This document shows, one piece after another, positions 10,644 to 21,573 of a DNA stretch of 64,000 bases. A program made the position numbers and the translations under genes. Position 1 is the first letter of the stretch. Each line of letters begins with the position of its first letter. This stretch comes from Kribbella sp. ALI-6-A (GTDB lineage Bacteria; Actinomycetota; Actinomycetes; Propionibacteriales; Kribbellaceae): assembly GCF_001984195.1 (NCBI RefSeq), contig NZ_MTQN01000010.1, positions 1 through 64,000 of the forward strand. Reading direction: 5' to 3'. The notes under the pieces were generated by a model. It was not told where the DNA came from. It ran no database searches and saw nothing but the letters and a program-made list of their open reading frames with translations.

Positions 10644-11588
10644 GTGGTTGAGCCGGTCGGCACCGAGCCACGGCGCGTCCTGCTGGTGACGCACACCGGC
10701 CGGGACCTGGCGGTCGAGGTCGCCCGCCAGACGCACCGGCTGCTGACCGCCGCGGGCATCGTCGTCCGCCTGGTCGGCGCGGAGGCCTCGGAGCTCGACC
10801 TGCACCCGGCCGAGATCGCCGACGACGCGGACCAGGCGGCCCAGGACGTCGAGCTGATCATCGTGCTCGGCGGCGACGGCTCGATCCTGCGCGGCGCCGA
10901 GCTGGCCCGCCCGCACGGTACGCCGGTGCTCGGCGTCAACCTGGGCCACGTCGGCTTCCTGGCCGAGGCCGAGGTGGAGGACCTGGAGCGGATCGTCGAG
11001 GTCGTGGTCGACCGCAGCTACACCGTCGAGGAGCGGATGACGCTCGCGGTCGACGTGTTCGTCGGCGACGACCTGATCTTCGACACCTGGGCGCTGAACG
11101 AGGCGTCGGTGGAGAAGGCGGCCCGGGAGAAGATGCTCGAGGTGCTGGTCGAGGTCGACGGCCGGCCGCTGTCGCGCTGGGGCTGCGACGGTGTCGTCCT
11201 GGCCACCCCGACCGGCAGTACGGCGTACGCGTTCTCCGCCGGTGGACCGATCGTCTGGCCGGACGTCGAGGCGATCCTGCTGGTCCCGCTGAGCGCGCAC
11301 GCGTTGTTCTCCCGGCCGATCGTGGTCGCGCCGAACTCCCAGCTGACGGTCGAGCTGATCGCCGCCTGGCACGGCCGCGGCGTGCTGTGGTGCGACGGGC
11401 GCCGGATGGTCGAGGTGCCGCCGGGCGCCCGGATCCAGGTCCGGCGCGGCAAGACCCCGGTCCGGCTGGCCCGGGCGCACGAGGCGTCGTTCACCGACCG
11501 GCTGGTGGCCAAGTTCGACCTGCCCGTGCTGGGGTGGCGCGGCGCGGCCGAGCACCGCCGCAAACGAAGTGCACAAGAGGAGACCTAG
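10644..11588 (+). CDS. nadK: NAD kinase
   Basis: 314 residues from GTG 10644. It has the NAD kinase signatures GGDGSILRGAEL (about 73-84), NLGHVGFLAE, the TPTGSTAYAFSAGGP loop and the SAHALFSRP segment. It phosphorylates NAD to NADP. The following recN starts directly at the base after its TAG stop, so the two are translationally coupled. A 45-nt gap separates it from tlyA. Confidence 0.97.
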   Translation: MVEPVGTEPRRVLLVTHTGRDLAVEVARQTHRLLTAAGIVVRLVGAEASELDLHPAEIADDADQAAQDVELIIVLGGDGSILRGAELARPHGTPVLGVNLGHVGFLAEAEVEDLERIVEVVVDRSYTVEERMTLAVDVFVGDDLIFDTWALNEASVEKAAREKMLEVLVEVDGRPLSRWGCDGVVLATPTGSTAYAFSAGGPIVWPDVEAILLVPLSAHALFSRPIVVAPNSQLTVELIAAWHGRGVLWCDGRRMVEVPPGARIQVRRGKTPVRLARAHEASFTDRLVAKFDLPVLGWRGAAEHRRKRSAQEET

Positions 11589-13313
11589 ATGTTGTCGGAG
11601 ATCCGCATCACCGGGTTGGGCGTGATCGAGGACGCCACGCTGGACCTCGATCCGGGTTTCACCGCGGTCACCGGCGAGACCGGCGCGGGCAAGACAATGG
11701 TCGTGACCGGCGTGAACATGCTGCTCGGCGGCCGGGCCGACAGCGGCCTGGTCCGGCACGGCGTTCGGCGGGCGCGGGTCGAGGGCCGGGCGAGTGCTGT
11801 GCCGCGGTCGATCGTGCAGCAGGCCGAGGACCGCGGGGGCGAGCTGGACGACGACGAGCTGCTGATCGCGCGGGAGTTGTCGTCGGAGGGTCGTTCCCGG
11901 GCGTTCCTGGGCGGCGCGTCGGTGCCGGTGTCGGTGCTGGCCGAGGTCTCCGGTGACCTGGTCGCGATCCACGGACAGGCCGACCAGTGGCGCCTGCTCC
12001 AGCCGGCCCGTCAGCGCGAGACGCTGGACACCTTCGCGGGCAAGCCCGTGCTGGCGCCGCTCGGCGAGTACACGACGGCGTACCGGCGGCACCGGGAGGT
12101 CGAGGCCGAGCTGACCGAGCTGACCACCCGCCAGCGCGACCGGCTGGCCGAGGCGGATCTGCTGCGCTTCGGGCTCGACGAGATCGCCAAGGCGGATCCG
12201 CGGCCGGGCGAGGACGTGGAGCTGGCTGCTGAGGAGGACCGGCTCGCGTACGCCGACGGTCTGCGGACGGCGGCGACGACGGCGGGCGAGGCGCTCGCGT
12301 CCGAGGACCTCGACTCGACCCGGCCGAGCGACGTACTCGGCCTGCTGTCGCTGGCCAAGCAGGTGCTCGACGGCGAACGGGAGCACGACGCGAAGCTGGC
12401 CGAGCTGGCCGATCGCGCCGGGGAGCTCGGTTATCTCGCGGCGGACCTGGCCGGCGAGCTGTCGTCGTACGTGGCGGACGTGGACACCGACCCCGCGCGA
12501 CTGGCCGTGGTCAGCGAACGCCGCAGCCTGCTGACCGGCCTGATCCGCAAGTACGGCGACGCCGAGGGCACCGTCGACGAGGTGATCGAGTGGGCGAAGC
12601 GGTCCGCCGAGCGGCTGATCGAGCTGGACGGCAGTGACGAGCGGGTCGAGCAGTTGACCGCCGAGAAGGCCGAGCTGCAGGCCCAGCTGACCGAGCTCGG
12701 CGCCACCATCGGTGCGGCCCGCCGGGAAGCGGCGCAGCGGCTGGGTGTCGCGGTGTCGGAGGAGCTGACCGGGCTGGCGATGCCGCACGCGACGCTGACC
12801 GTCGAGGTGCACGAGACGGCGCCAGGCCCGTACGGCGCGGACGAGATCGAGTTCTGCTTCGCGGCGAACCCTGGCAGCCCGGCCCGGCCGCTGCAGAAGG
12901 CGGCGTCCGGCGGTGAGCTGTCACGGGTGATGCTCGCGCTCGAGGTGATCCTGTCCGACACCCATCCGGTGCCGACGCTGGTGTTCGACGAGATCGACGC
13001 CGGAATCGGCGGGCGGGCCGCGGTCGAGGTCGGCAAGCGGCTGGCCCGGCTGGCGGAAAAGGCGCAGGTCATCGTCGTCACCCACCTGCCGCAGGTGGCG
13101 GCGTTCGCGGATCGTCACGCGGTCGTGCTGAAGAGTGACGACGGTTCGGTGACCACCAGCGGTCTGGTCGCGCTGGACGACGAAGGCCGGCTGAAGGAGC
13201 TGTCGCGGATGATGGCCGGCCTGGAGAACTCCGACGCGGCCCAGGCGCACGCCGAGGAACTGCTCGCGCTGGCCGCCGAGCGTCACACCAAGCGGCGCAA
13301 GAAGAAGCGCTGA
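11589..13313 (+). CDS. recN: DNA repair protein RecN
   Basis: 574 residues from ATG 11589. An SMC-like ATPase: Walker A GETGAGKTMV near residue 32, a central coiled coil (about 150-390), the signature ASGGELSRVMLALE, and Walker B TLVFDEIDAGIGG followed by the VTHLPQVAAFAD switch. It acts in double-strand break repair. The C-terminus ends in a Lys/Arg cluster. Length is typical. No LexA box is visible ahead of it; it is coupled to nadK. Confidence 0.97.
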   Translation: MLSEIRITGLGVIEDATLDLDPGFTAVTGETGAGKTMVVTGVNMLLGGRADSGLVRHGVRRARVEGRASAVPRSIVQQAEDRGGELDDDELLIARELSSEGRSRAFLGGASVPVSVLAEVSGDLVAIHGQADQWRLLQPARQRETLDTFAGKPVLAPLGEYTTAYRRHREVEAELTELTTRQRDRLAEADLLRFGLDEIAKADPRPGEDVELAAEEDRLAYADGLRTAATTAGEALASEDLDSTRPSDVLGLLSLAKQVLDGEREHDAKLAELADRAGELGYLAADLAGELSSYVADVDTDPARLAVVSERRSLLTGLIRKYGDAEGTVDEVIEWAKRSAERLIELDGSDERVEQLTAEKAELQAQLTELGATIGAARREAAQRLGVAVSEELTGLAMPHATLTVEVHETAPGPYGADEIEFCFAANPGSPARPLQKAASGGELSRVMLALEVILSDTHPVPTLVFDEIDAGIGGRAAVEVGKRLARLAEKAQVIVVTHLPQVAAFADRHAVVLKSDDGSVTTSGLVALDDEGRLKELSRMMAGLENSDAAQAHAEELLALAAERHTKRRKKKR

Positions 13314-13430
13314 CGCCCTCCGCCGAAAGAATGATTTGACCCCACGGCGCGCGGGTATCAGTCGATGAATGCGCTCTCCCGGCCGCAAAAGGCGGGCAGG
13401 GGGCTCTTGACATGGCAGGATGAGAGCGCG

Positions 13431-14612
13431 ATGAAACTGCCCAGCCTGCGTAGAGCACGACCGACTGAGCTGCCCGGGATCGCCGGAGTGGTTCGGCTGG
13501 ACCGCCGTACCAAGAATCTCACCAAACGGCTGAAGCCGGGCGAGATCGCCGTCATCGACCACGTCGACCTGGACCGGGTCAGCGCCGAGGCGCTGGTCGA
13601 CTGCCAGGTCGCGGCGGTGGTGAACGTCGCGGACTCGATCAGCGGCCGCTATCCCAACCTCGGCCCGGAGATCCTGGTCGAGGCCGGCATCCCGCTGGTG
13701 GACGGGATCGGCCGCGAGGTCTTCTCGGTGCTGCACGAGGGCGAGCGGGTCCGCCTGCACGACGGGGTGCTGTACCGCGGCGAGGAAGTGGTCGCCAAAG
13801 GCGTCATCCAGGACAGCCAGAGCGTCGCGCAGCTGATGGACGACGCCCGGGCCGGACTGTCGACCCAGCTCGAGGCCTTCACCGCGAACACGCTGGAATA
13901 CCTGCGGCGCGAGCGGGATCTGCTGCTCGACGGCGTCGGCGTACCGGACGTGCACACCGCGATGGACGGCAAGCACGTGCTGATCGTCGTCCGGGGCTAC
14001 GACTACCGCGAGGACCTGGTCGCGCTGCGGCCGTACATCCGCGAGTACCGCCCGGTGCTGATCGGCGTCGACGGCGGCGCGGACGCCCTGGTGGAGAACG
14101 GGTACGTGCCCGACCTGATCGTCGGCGACATGGACTCGGTCAAGGACGAGACGCTGAAGTGCGGCGCCGAGGTGGTCGTGCACGCCTACCGGGACGGCCG
14201 CGCGCCGGGTTCGGAGCGGCTGGAGCGGCTCGGGGTTGACCTGGTCGAGTTCCCCGCGGCCGGCACCAGCGAGGACGTCGCGATGCTGCTGGCCGACTCC
14301 AAGGGCGCGTCGCTGATCGTCGCGGTCGGCACGCACAACTCGCTGATCGAGTTCCTGGACAAGGGACGCGCCGGGATGGCCAGCACGTTCATCACCCGGT
14401 TGCGGGTGGGTGCCAAGCTGGTGGACGCCAAGGGTGTCGGCCGGCTGTACCGCAGCCGCGTCTCCACATCCCAGATCGTCGCGCTGATCGCGGCCGGGCT
14501 GTTCGCGCTCGGGGTGGCGATGGTGGCCATCGGGGCCGACGACGTGCTCTGGTCGATCCTGCGGGCGCGCTGGAACGAAATCTACTTCCATATCCGGGAG
14601 CTGTTCACGTGA
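13431..14612 (+). CDS. steA: Cytokinetic ring protein SteA
   Basis: 393 residues from ATG 13431 (AGGATGAG upstream). It has a thiamine-pyrophosphokinase-like core (VDGGADALVENGYVPDLIVGDMDS) without full enzyme context, and a C-terminal membrane helix (IVALIAAGLFALGVAMVAIG, about 358-377). SteA, with SteB, was identified in Corynebacterium glutamicum as part of the RipC-FtsEX cell-separation pathway; the M. tuberculosis orthologue is Rv1697. The stop overlaps the next start (GTGA), fitting a SteA-SteB pair. A 117-nt gap after recN may hold a promoter; TTGACA at 13407 lacks a well-placed -10. Confidence 0.9.
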   Translation: MKLPSLRRARPTELPGIAGVVRLDRRTKNLTKRLKPGEIAVIDHVDLDRVSAEALVDCQVAAVVNVADSISGRYPNLGPEILVEAGIPLVDGIGREVFSVLHEGERVRLHDGVLYRGEEVVAKGVIQDSQSVAQLMDDARAGLSTQLEAFTANTLEYLRRERDLLLDGVGVPDVHTAMDGKHVLIVVRGYDYREDLVALRPYIREYRPVLIGVDGGADALVENGYVPDLIVGDMDSVKDETLKCGAEVVVHAYRDGRAPGSERLERLGVDLVEFPAAGTSEDVAMLLADSKGASLIVAVGTHNSLIEFLDKGRAGMASTFITRLRVGAKLVDAKGVGRLYRSRVSTSQIVALIAAGLFALGVAMVAIGADDVLWSILRARWNEIYFHIRELFT

Positions 14613-15553
14613 TCGACTTTCGCTACCACATCGTCTCGATCGTGGCGATCTTCTTCGCCCTCGGAGCCGGCGTGGTGCTCGGTGCCGGACCGTTGAAGGG
14701 CACCGCGTCCGAGGTCGTCCAGGCCCAGGCCGAGCGGGACCGGCAGGCCCTGGAGCAGGCGCGGGCGGACGCGATCCAGGCCAAGTCGCTGGACAAGTAC
14801 CGCGACGACTACGTGTCGAAGGTGACCGCCGGGCTGACCGACGGCAAGCTGGCCGGCCGCCGGATCGCCATCGTCACGATGCCCGGTTCGGACGGCGACA
14901 TGACCAACGCGATCCAGGAATCGCTGGAGGGGGCCGGCGGTCAGGTCACCACCAGGGTCGCGCTGGACAGCAAGATGTTCGACCAGGGCCAGCGTCAGTT
15001 GATCGAGCCGCTGGTGAACGAACTCGTCACCCCGGACATCACCTTCCCGGCCGACAGCAACACCTACCAGCGGGCCGGACTGATCCTGGCCCGCGGCGTG
15101 CTGGCCCGTGAGCAGAACAAGGCGATCGACGCCGAGTCGACCAAGATCCTCAGCGGGATGTCGGACTCGAAGCTGATCTCGGTCAAGCCGACGCCGAAGG
15201 ACCGCGCCGATCTGGTCGTCGTGGTCGCCGCCAAGCCGCCGACGCCGGCGCCGGACAACTCGTCGTACACCGACAGCGTGGACTTCGCCGAGGGCCTGGA
15301 CCTGGGCAGCGCGGGGTCGGTCGTCGCGGGCATGCCGGAGAGCGCCCAGAACGGCGGCCTGCTGAAGGCGTTGCGCGGGGACAGCGACGCGACCAAGATC
15401 ATCTCCTCGGTCGACGTCGCGAACATGCCCAGCGGCCAGGCCACGATCGTTTTCGCCCTGGTCGAGCAGGTCGGCGGCAAGGCCGGTCAGTACGGCGGCG
15501 TCGACGCGAAGAACGGTGTCGCGCCGTCGGCGGTGCAGGCGAAGGAGAACTGA
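14609..15553 (+). CDS. steB: SteB/MctB family membrane-anchored protein (DUF3186, 'copper transporter')
   Basis: 314 residues from GTG 14609, overlapping steA by 4 nt. An N-terminal membrane helix (YHIVSIVAIFFALGAGVVLGAG, about 6-27) is followed by a coiled coil (about 30-70) and an extracytoplasmic alpha/beta domain. The family includes Rv1698/MctB, reported to lower periplasmic copper in mycobacteria, and corynebacterial SteB, which partners SteA in daughter-cell separation. This genus lacks a mycolate outer membrane as far as gene content shows, so the SteB role seems likelier than an outer-membrane channel. No Cys/His-rich copper site is obvious. Confidence 0.85.
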   Translation: MIDFRYHIVSIVAIFFALGAGVVLGAGPLKGTASEVVQAQAERDRQALEQARADAIQAKSLDKYRDDYVSKVTAGLTDGKLAGRRIAIVTMPGSDGDMTNAIQESLEGAGGQVTTRVALDSKMFDQGQRQLIEPLVNELVTPDITFPADSNTYQRAGLILARGVLAREQNKAIDAESTKILSGMSDSKLISVKPTPKDRADLVVVVAAKPPTPAPDNSSYTDSVDFAEGLDLGSAGSVVAGMPESAQNGGLLKALRGDSDATKIISSVDVANMPSGQATIVFALVEQVGGKAGQYGGVDAKNGVAPSAVQAKEN

Positions 15554-16356
15554 TGGGGCTGGTCGGAGCGGTCGTCGCGGCCGCGGCCACCGCGGGGCTG
15601 GAACGCGCCGCCGCCAAGCTGCCGAAGGACAAGCGGGCGCCGTTCGAGCGCACGAACCACCGCGGCGAGACCGTCACGCTGCTGGAGGGACCGGTCGCCG
15701 TACTGGGAGCCCTGGCCGGTGTCGCGGCGGGCAGCGGCAAGGGACGCGTCAAGGCCGCCGCGCTGCTGGCCGGTTCGGTGTCGGGTGCCGTCGGCGCGTA
15801 CGACGACCTCGCGGGAGCCACGGAAACCAAGGGGTTTCGCGGTCATCTGTCGGCCCTGAAGCGCGGCGAGGTGACCAGCGGTGCGGTCAAGATTCTCGGC
15901 GTGGGTGCGGCCGGGCTGGCCGCGGCGGCACTGCTGCCCCGCAAATCCACAGGCTTCGGCGCGCTGACCGAGATCGTTGCCGACGGCGCCTTGATCGCCG
16001 GCACGGCGAACCTCGCGAACCTGCTGGATCTGCGGCCCGGTCGTGCGCTGAAGGCGATCACCGCGGCGAGTGCGCCTGTTGCCGGTGGACCGGCCGCGGC
16101 GGTGGTCGGTGCGGCTGTCGCCGCTGCTCCGTCGGACCTGGGCGAGCGCTCGATGCTCGGTGACTGCGGCGCCAACGGACTGGGAGCGATCACCGGTACG
16201 GCGCTGGCCGCGTCGCTGCCGCGCCCGCTCAAGACCCTTGCCCTGACAGCGGTTGTCGCGCTCAACCTGGCCAGCGAGAAGGTCAGCTTCACCAAGGTGA
16301 TCGCCGGCAACCCGACCCTGGACAAGATCGACCAGTGGGGCCGACGACCCCGGTGA
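15553..16356 (+). CDS. MraY/WecA-like (family 4 phosphoglycosyltransferase) membrane protein, reduced
   Basis: 267 residues, ATG overlapping the previous stop, GAAGGAG upstream. Several motifs align in order with polyprenyl-phosphate sugar-1-phosphate transferases: GAYDDLAG (the DD motif), KGFRGHLSALKRGEVTSG (loop after DD), NLANLLDLRPGRA (in place of NxxDGLDG), and MLGDCGANGLGA (the GDxGS-like loop). It is shorter than MraY (about 320-360 residues) and the Ala/Gly-rich helices are weakly hydrophobic. Found between steB and murJ, it may process a lipid-linked cell-wall precursor, but enzymatic activity is uncertain. Confidence 0.75.
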   Translation: MGLVGAVVAAAATAGLERAAAKLPKDKRAPFERTNHRGETVTLLEGPVAVLGALAGVAAGSGKGRVKAAALLAGSVSGAVGAYDDLAGATETKGFRGHLSALKRGEVTSGAVKILGVGAAGLAAAALLPRKSTGFGALTEIVADGALIAGTANLANLLDLRPGRALKAITAASAPVAGGPAAAVVGAAVAAAPSDLGERSMLGDCGANGLGAITGTALAASLPRPLKTLALTAVVALNLASEKVSFTKVIAGNPTLDKIDQWGRRPR

Positions 16357-17951
16357 ACAGTGCGGGCGGGCGGATCGCCCGGGCCGCGTTGCTGGTCGCG
16401 GGTGTCACGGTGCTGGCCCGCGTGGTCGGCTTCGGCCGGTGGCTGGTCTTCTCGAAGACGGTCGGCGCCGGATGTCTGGCGGAGGCCTACGCCACGGCCA
16501 ATCAGCTGCCCAACGTGTTGTTCGAAGTCGTTGTCGGTGGTGCGCTGGCCGGTGCGGTCATCCCGATTCTGGCCGGCCCGGTGGCCCGCGGTGACAAAGC
16601 CGCACAGGGCCGGATCATCGGTGCGCTGCTGACCTGGTCGCTGGTGCTGCTGGCGCCTTTCGCGTTGCTGGCTTGGCTTCTGGCGTCGCAGTACACCTCG
16701 GCCATGCTGGACTCGGGTGCTGAGTGTGGTGGCTCTGGTGCGACCGCCACCAGGATGCTGGTGATCTTCGTCCCGCAGGTGTTCGGCTATGCGGTCGCTG
16801 TGGTCGCGACGGCCGTTCTCCAGTCCCACAAGCGTTTTGCGGCCGGTGCGCTGGCGCCGTTGATTTCCAGCCTGGTCGTTGTCGCGACCTACCTGGTGTT
16901 CGCGGTGGAAGCTCCGGTGGCGGACCAGGCGTCGCGCGGTGCCGCCGATCTGCTGGCCTGGGGTACCACTGCCGGCGTACTGGCGCTGGCGCTGACCGTG
17001 CTCGTGCCGATGCTCCTGCTGCGCTTGCCGATCCGCCCGACGCTCCGGCTGGACCCGGGAGTCGGTCCGGTCCTGCGGAGGCTCGCTGCCGCAGGCCTCG
17101 CCGTACTGGTCGCGCAGCAGGTCGCGTTCCTCGTCACCACCTACCTGGCCAACCACCGCGGCGTACCGGGCAGCATCGCGGTCTACACCTGGGCCAACGC
17201 GGTCTACCTGCTCCCGTACGCCGTACTGGCGGTGCCGATCACCACCGCGGTCTTCCCGCGCCTGGCAGCGGCTTTCGAGTCCGAGGACAACTCGGCCTTC
17301 GACCTGTACGCCGCGACGTCCACCCGGGCGGTCATGCTCGCCGGGGGAGCCGGTGCCGCGCTCCTGGTCGGTACGGCGGTCCCGGTCGCCCGCATCTTCG
17401 CGTACGACGACGGGCGCGTGCAGGAGCTGCAGGCGTCGTCGCTGGCCAACGGTTTGGTCGCGTTCGCCCCGGCGATCATCGGGTTCGCCGTCCTGATGCA
17501 CGTCGGTCGGGTCCTCTACGCGCGGCACACGGGTCGCGCGGTCGCAGTGGTGACCGGTGGCGCCTGGCTGCTCGTAGCCGTCGCCGGGCTCGTCCTGACG
17601 CTGAAGTGGGACGCCGTACCGGCGCTGGCCGCGGCCATGTCGGTCGGCATGCTCGCTGGTGCTGTTGTCCTGCTGGTGGTGTTGCAGCGGGTCGCCGGAG
17701 CTGGTGTGCTGCAGGGGTTGTCCCGTGCGACTGTCGCGGCTGTGGTCGGTGCGGCGTTGGCCGGTGCGGCCGGCTGGGCCGTCTCGCTGCCGGCTGACGG
17801 CGGAGGCTGGGAGAGCGCGCTGCTGTTCGCCGTACTGTCCGGGCTTGCTGTCGTTGTCGTGTACGCCGCGGTCGCCGTACTGGTGGACCGTCCGGATGCT
17901 CGGGCGCTGCTGCGCAGGGGTGTTCCAACTGTGGTGGAGGAGAAGCAATGA
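16353..17951 (+). CDS. murJ: MurJ/MviN-like lipid II flippase
   Basis: 532 residues from GTG 16353, overlapping the previous stop (GTGA). Multiple membrane helices (about 14) of the MOP/MVF family: ARAALLVAGVTVLARVVGFGR at the N-terminus, then ANQLPNVLFEVVVGGALAGAVIPIL, which is the diagnostic MviN motif. It is predicted to flip undecaprenyl-linked peptidoglycan precursor. It could instead handle another lipid-linked polymer, since the adjacent MraY-like and GT4 genes would make a small polymer pathway. An actinobacterial genome usually also carries a large MurJ elsewhere, so this may be a paralogue. Confidence 0.85.
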   Translation: MNSAGGRIARAALLVAGVTVLARVVGFGRWLVFSKTVGAGCLAEAYATANQLPNVLFEVVVGGALAGAVIPILAGPVARGDKAAQGRIIGALLTWSLVLLAPFALLAWLLASQYTSAMLDSGAECGGSGATATRMLVIFVPQVFGYAVAVVATAVLQSHKRFAAGALAPLISSLVVVATYLVFAVEAPVADQASRGAADLLAWGTTAGVLALALTVLVPMLLLRLPIRPTLRLDPGVGPVLRRLAAAGLAVLVAQQVAFLVTTYLANHRGVPGSIAVYTWANAVYLLPYAVLAVPITTAVFPRLAAAFESEDNSAFDLYAATSTRAVMLAGGAGAALLVGTAVPVARIFAYDDGRVQELQASSLANGLVAFAPAIIGFAVLMHVGRVLYARHTGRAVAVVTGGAWLLVAVAGLVLTLKWDAVPALAAAMSVGMLAGAVVLLVVLQRVAGAGVLQGLSRATVAAVVGAALAGAAGWAVSLPADGGGWESALLFAVLSGLAVVVVYAAVAVLVDRPDARALLRRGVPTVVEEKQ

Positions 17952-18973
17952 GGATCGGCTTGCTGCTGGCGGAGTCGCGGGGCGGGATCGGCCAGCACGT
18001 CGCCTCACTGGTCCCTCGCTTCCTGGCGGCCGGTCACGAGGTCGTGGTGTGCGCACCGCCGGGGACAGCCGAGCACTTCGACTTCGGCGCGGCAGCTGTG
18101 GTCGCGACGGCCGCCGGTCTACGTGGCGCCGACGTGGTGCACGCCCACGGCTACCGGGCCGGGATGGCCGCGCTGCGCGACCGGTCCCATCTGCGGCCGC
18201 TGGTGGTGACCTGGCACAACGCGGTGATCGCACCAGGCCCTCGCGGTCTTGTGATGCGGCTGGGACAGCGCCTGGTGGCCCGTGGCGCCGACTTGACGCT
18301 CGGTGCGTCCTCCGACCTGGTCGAGCTCGCCCGACGCCTGGGAGCCCGTCAGGCCCGGCTGGCGCCCGTCGCGGCGCCGGCCATGCCGCAGGTGCGTAAG
18401 CCGTCGGCCGCTGTCCGTGAGGAGCTGGGGATCGGCGACGCGCCGCTGGTGCTCACCGTGGGCCGGCTGGCGCCGCAGAAGGACTACCCGACGCTGCTGT
18501 CGGTCGCGGCCGAGATCGCCACGACCGAACCGGGCGTGGTGTTCGCCGTGGTCGGCGACGGGCCGTTGCGGGACAACCTGCAGGCCCGGATCGACGCCGA
18601 GAGCCTGCCGGTCAGGCTGCTGGGCCACCGCAACGACGTGGCGGACCTGCTCGGCGCGGCCGACGTCTTCCTGCTCACCTCGCACTGGGAGGCCCGGGCG
18701 CTGGTGCTGCAGGAGGCGCTGCTGGCCGGCGTACCGGTGGTGGCGACGGCGGTCGGCGGCGTACCGGAACTGGTCGGGGACAGCGCGATCCTGGCTTTTC
18801 CGGGCGACACGCGCGGGCTCGCCGACGGCGTTCGGAAACTTCTTTCCGAGCCGGAAACGGCCGCGCTACAGCGCGCCGAAGGCCTGCAGCTGGCCTCCGG
18901 ATGGCCGGACGAGGACGCCGTGGCGAAGAATCTGCTGGACATCTACGGGGGTCTCGTCGCCGGAACCGCTTGA
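17948..18973 (+). CDS. GT4 family glycosyltransferase
   Basis: 341 residues from ATG 17948 (GGAGGAGAAGC upstream), overlapping murJ by 4 nt. A GT-B fold: N-terminal LLAESRGGIGQHVASLVPRF, linker, then LTVGRLAPQKDYPTLL and the donor-site motif region SHWEARALVLQEALLAGVPVVAT with the EX7E glutamates. The sugar and acceptor are unknown. Tight coupling with murJ and the MraY-like gene suggests a lipid-linked glycan precursor. Confidence 0.9.
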   Translation: MRIGLLLAESRGGIGQHVASLVPRFLAAGHEVVVCAPPGTAEHFDFGAAAVVATAAGLRGADVVHAHGYRAGMAALRDRSHLRPLVVTWHNAVIAPGPRGLVMRLGQRLVARGADLTLGASSDLVELARRLGARQARLAPVAAPAMPQVRKPSAAVREELGIGDAPLVLTVGRLAPQKDYPTLLSVAAEIATTEPGVVFAVVGDGPLRDNLQARIDAESLPVRLLGHRNDVADLLGAADVFLLTSHWEARALVLQEALLAGVPVVATAVGGVPELVGDSAILAFPGDTRGLADGVRKLLSEPETAALQRAEGLQLASGWPDEDAVAKNLLDIYGGLVAGTA

Positions 18974-21414
<2,441 letters not shown>

Positions 21415-21429
21415 CGCCCGGCGAAGTAT

Positions 21430-21452
21430 CGGCCGCTGTCAGGCAGCGGCCG
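21430..21452 (+). terminator. Putative terminator of the tlyA-pyrG block
   Basis: A perfect 9-bp stem CGGCCGCTG / CAGCGGCCG with 5-nt loop lies 16 nt after the NUDIX stop. No T-run follows, so it is either a high-GC hairpin terminator or simply a stable 3' end. Confidence 0.5.
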
Positions 21453-21462
21453 CGAAGTAGTG

Positions 21463-21531
21463 GCGGGCCCCCGGGAGTCGTCGGCAACGAGCGCAGCACC
21501 TCGCCCGTCGGCAGGCATCCCGGGGGCCCGC
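21463..21531. repeat. Long-loop inverted repeat between convergent genes
   Basis: Perfect 14-nt arms GCGGGCCCCCGGGA (21463-21476) and its reverse complement (21518-21531) are separated by 41 nt. It lies in the gap between two convergent genes and is very GC-rich. It could be a terminator with a structured loop or a remnant of a small element. Confidence 0.7.
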
Positions 21532-21539
21532 TCTCGTGT

Positions 21540-21555
21540 TCGAGTATATGTTCGA
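21540..21555. promoter_or_regulatory. LexA-like palindrome, unusual position
   Basis: TCGAGTATATGTTCGA matches the actinobacterial SOS consensus TCGAAC-N4-GTTCGA at 10 of 12 defined positions. It lies downstream of both flanking genes, so there is no obvious target; chance similarity or a lost gene is possible. Confidence 0.3.
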
Positions 21556-21573
21556 ATACGCTGCACTGGCAAG

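Noticed and set aside
10143..12812. Very long minus-strand frame (889 codons) across tlyA, nadK and recN
   Set aside because: His/Gln/Arg-rich shadow translation typical of high-GC antisense frames; the plus-strand genes are certain.
13407..13435. TTGACA before steA as a promoter
   Set aside because: A properly spaced -10 would fall on the start codon and no good hexamer is there.
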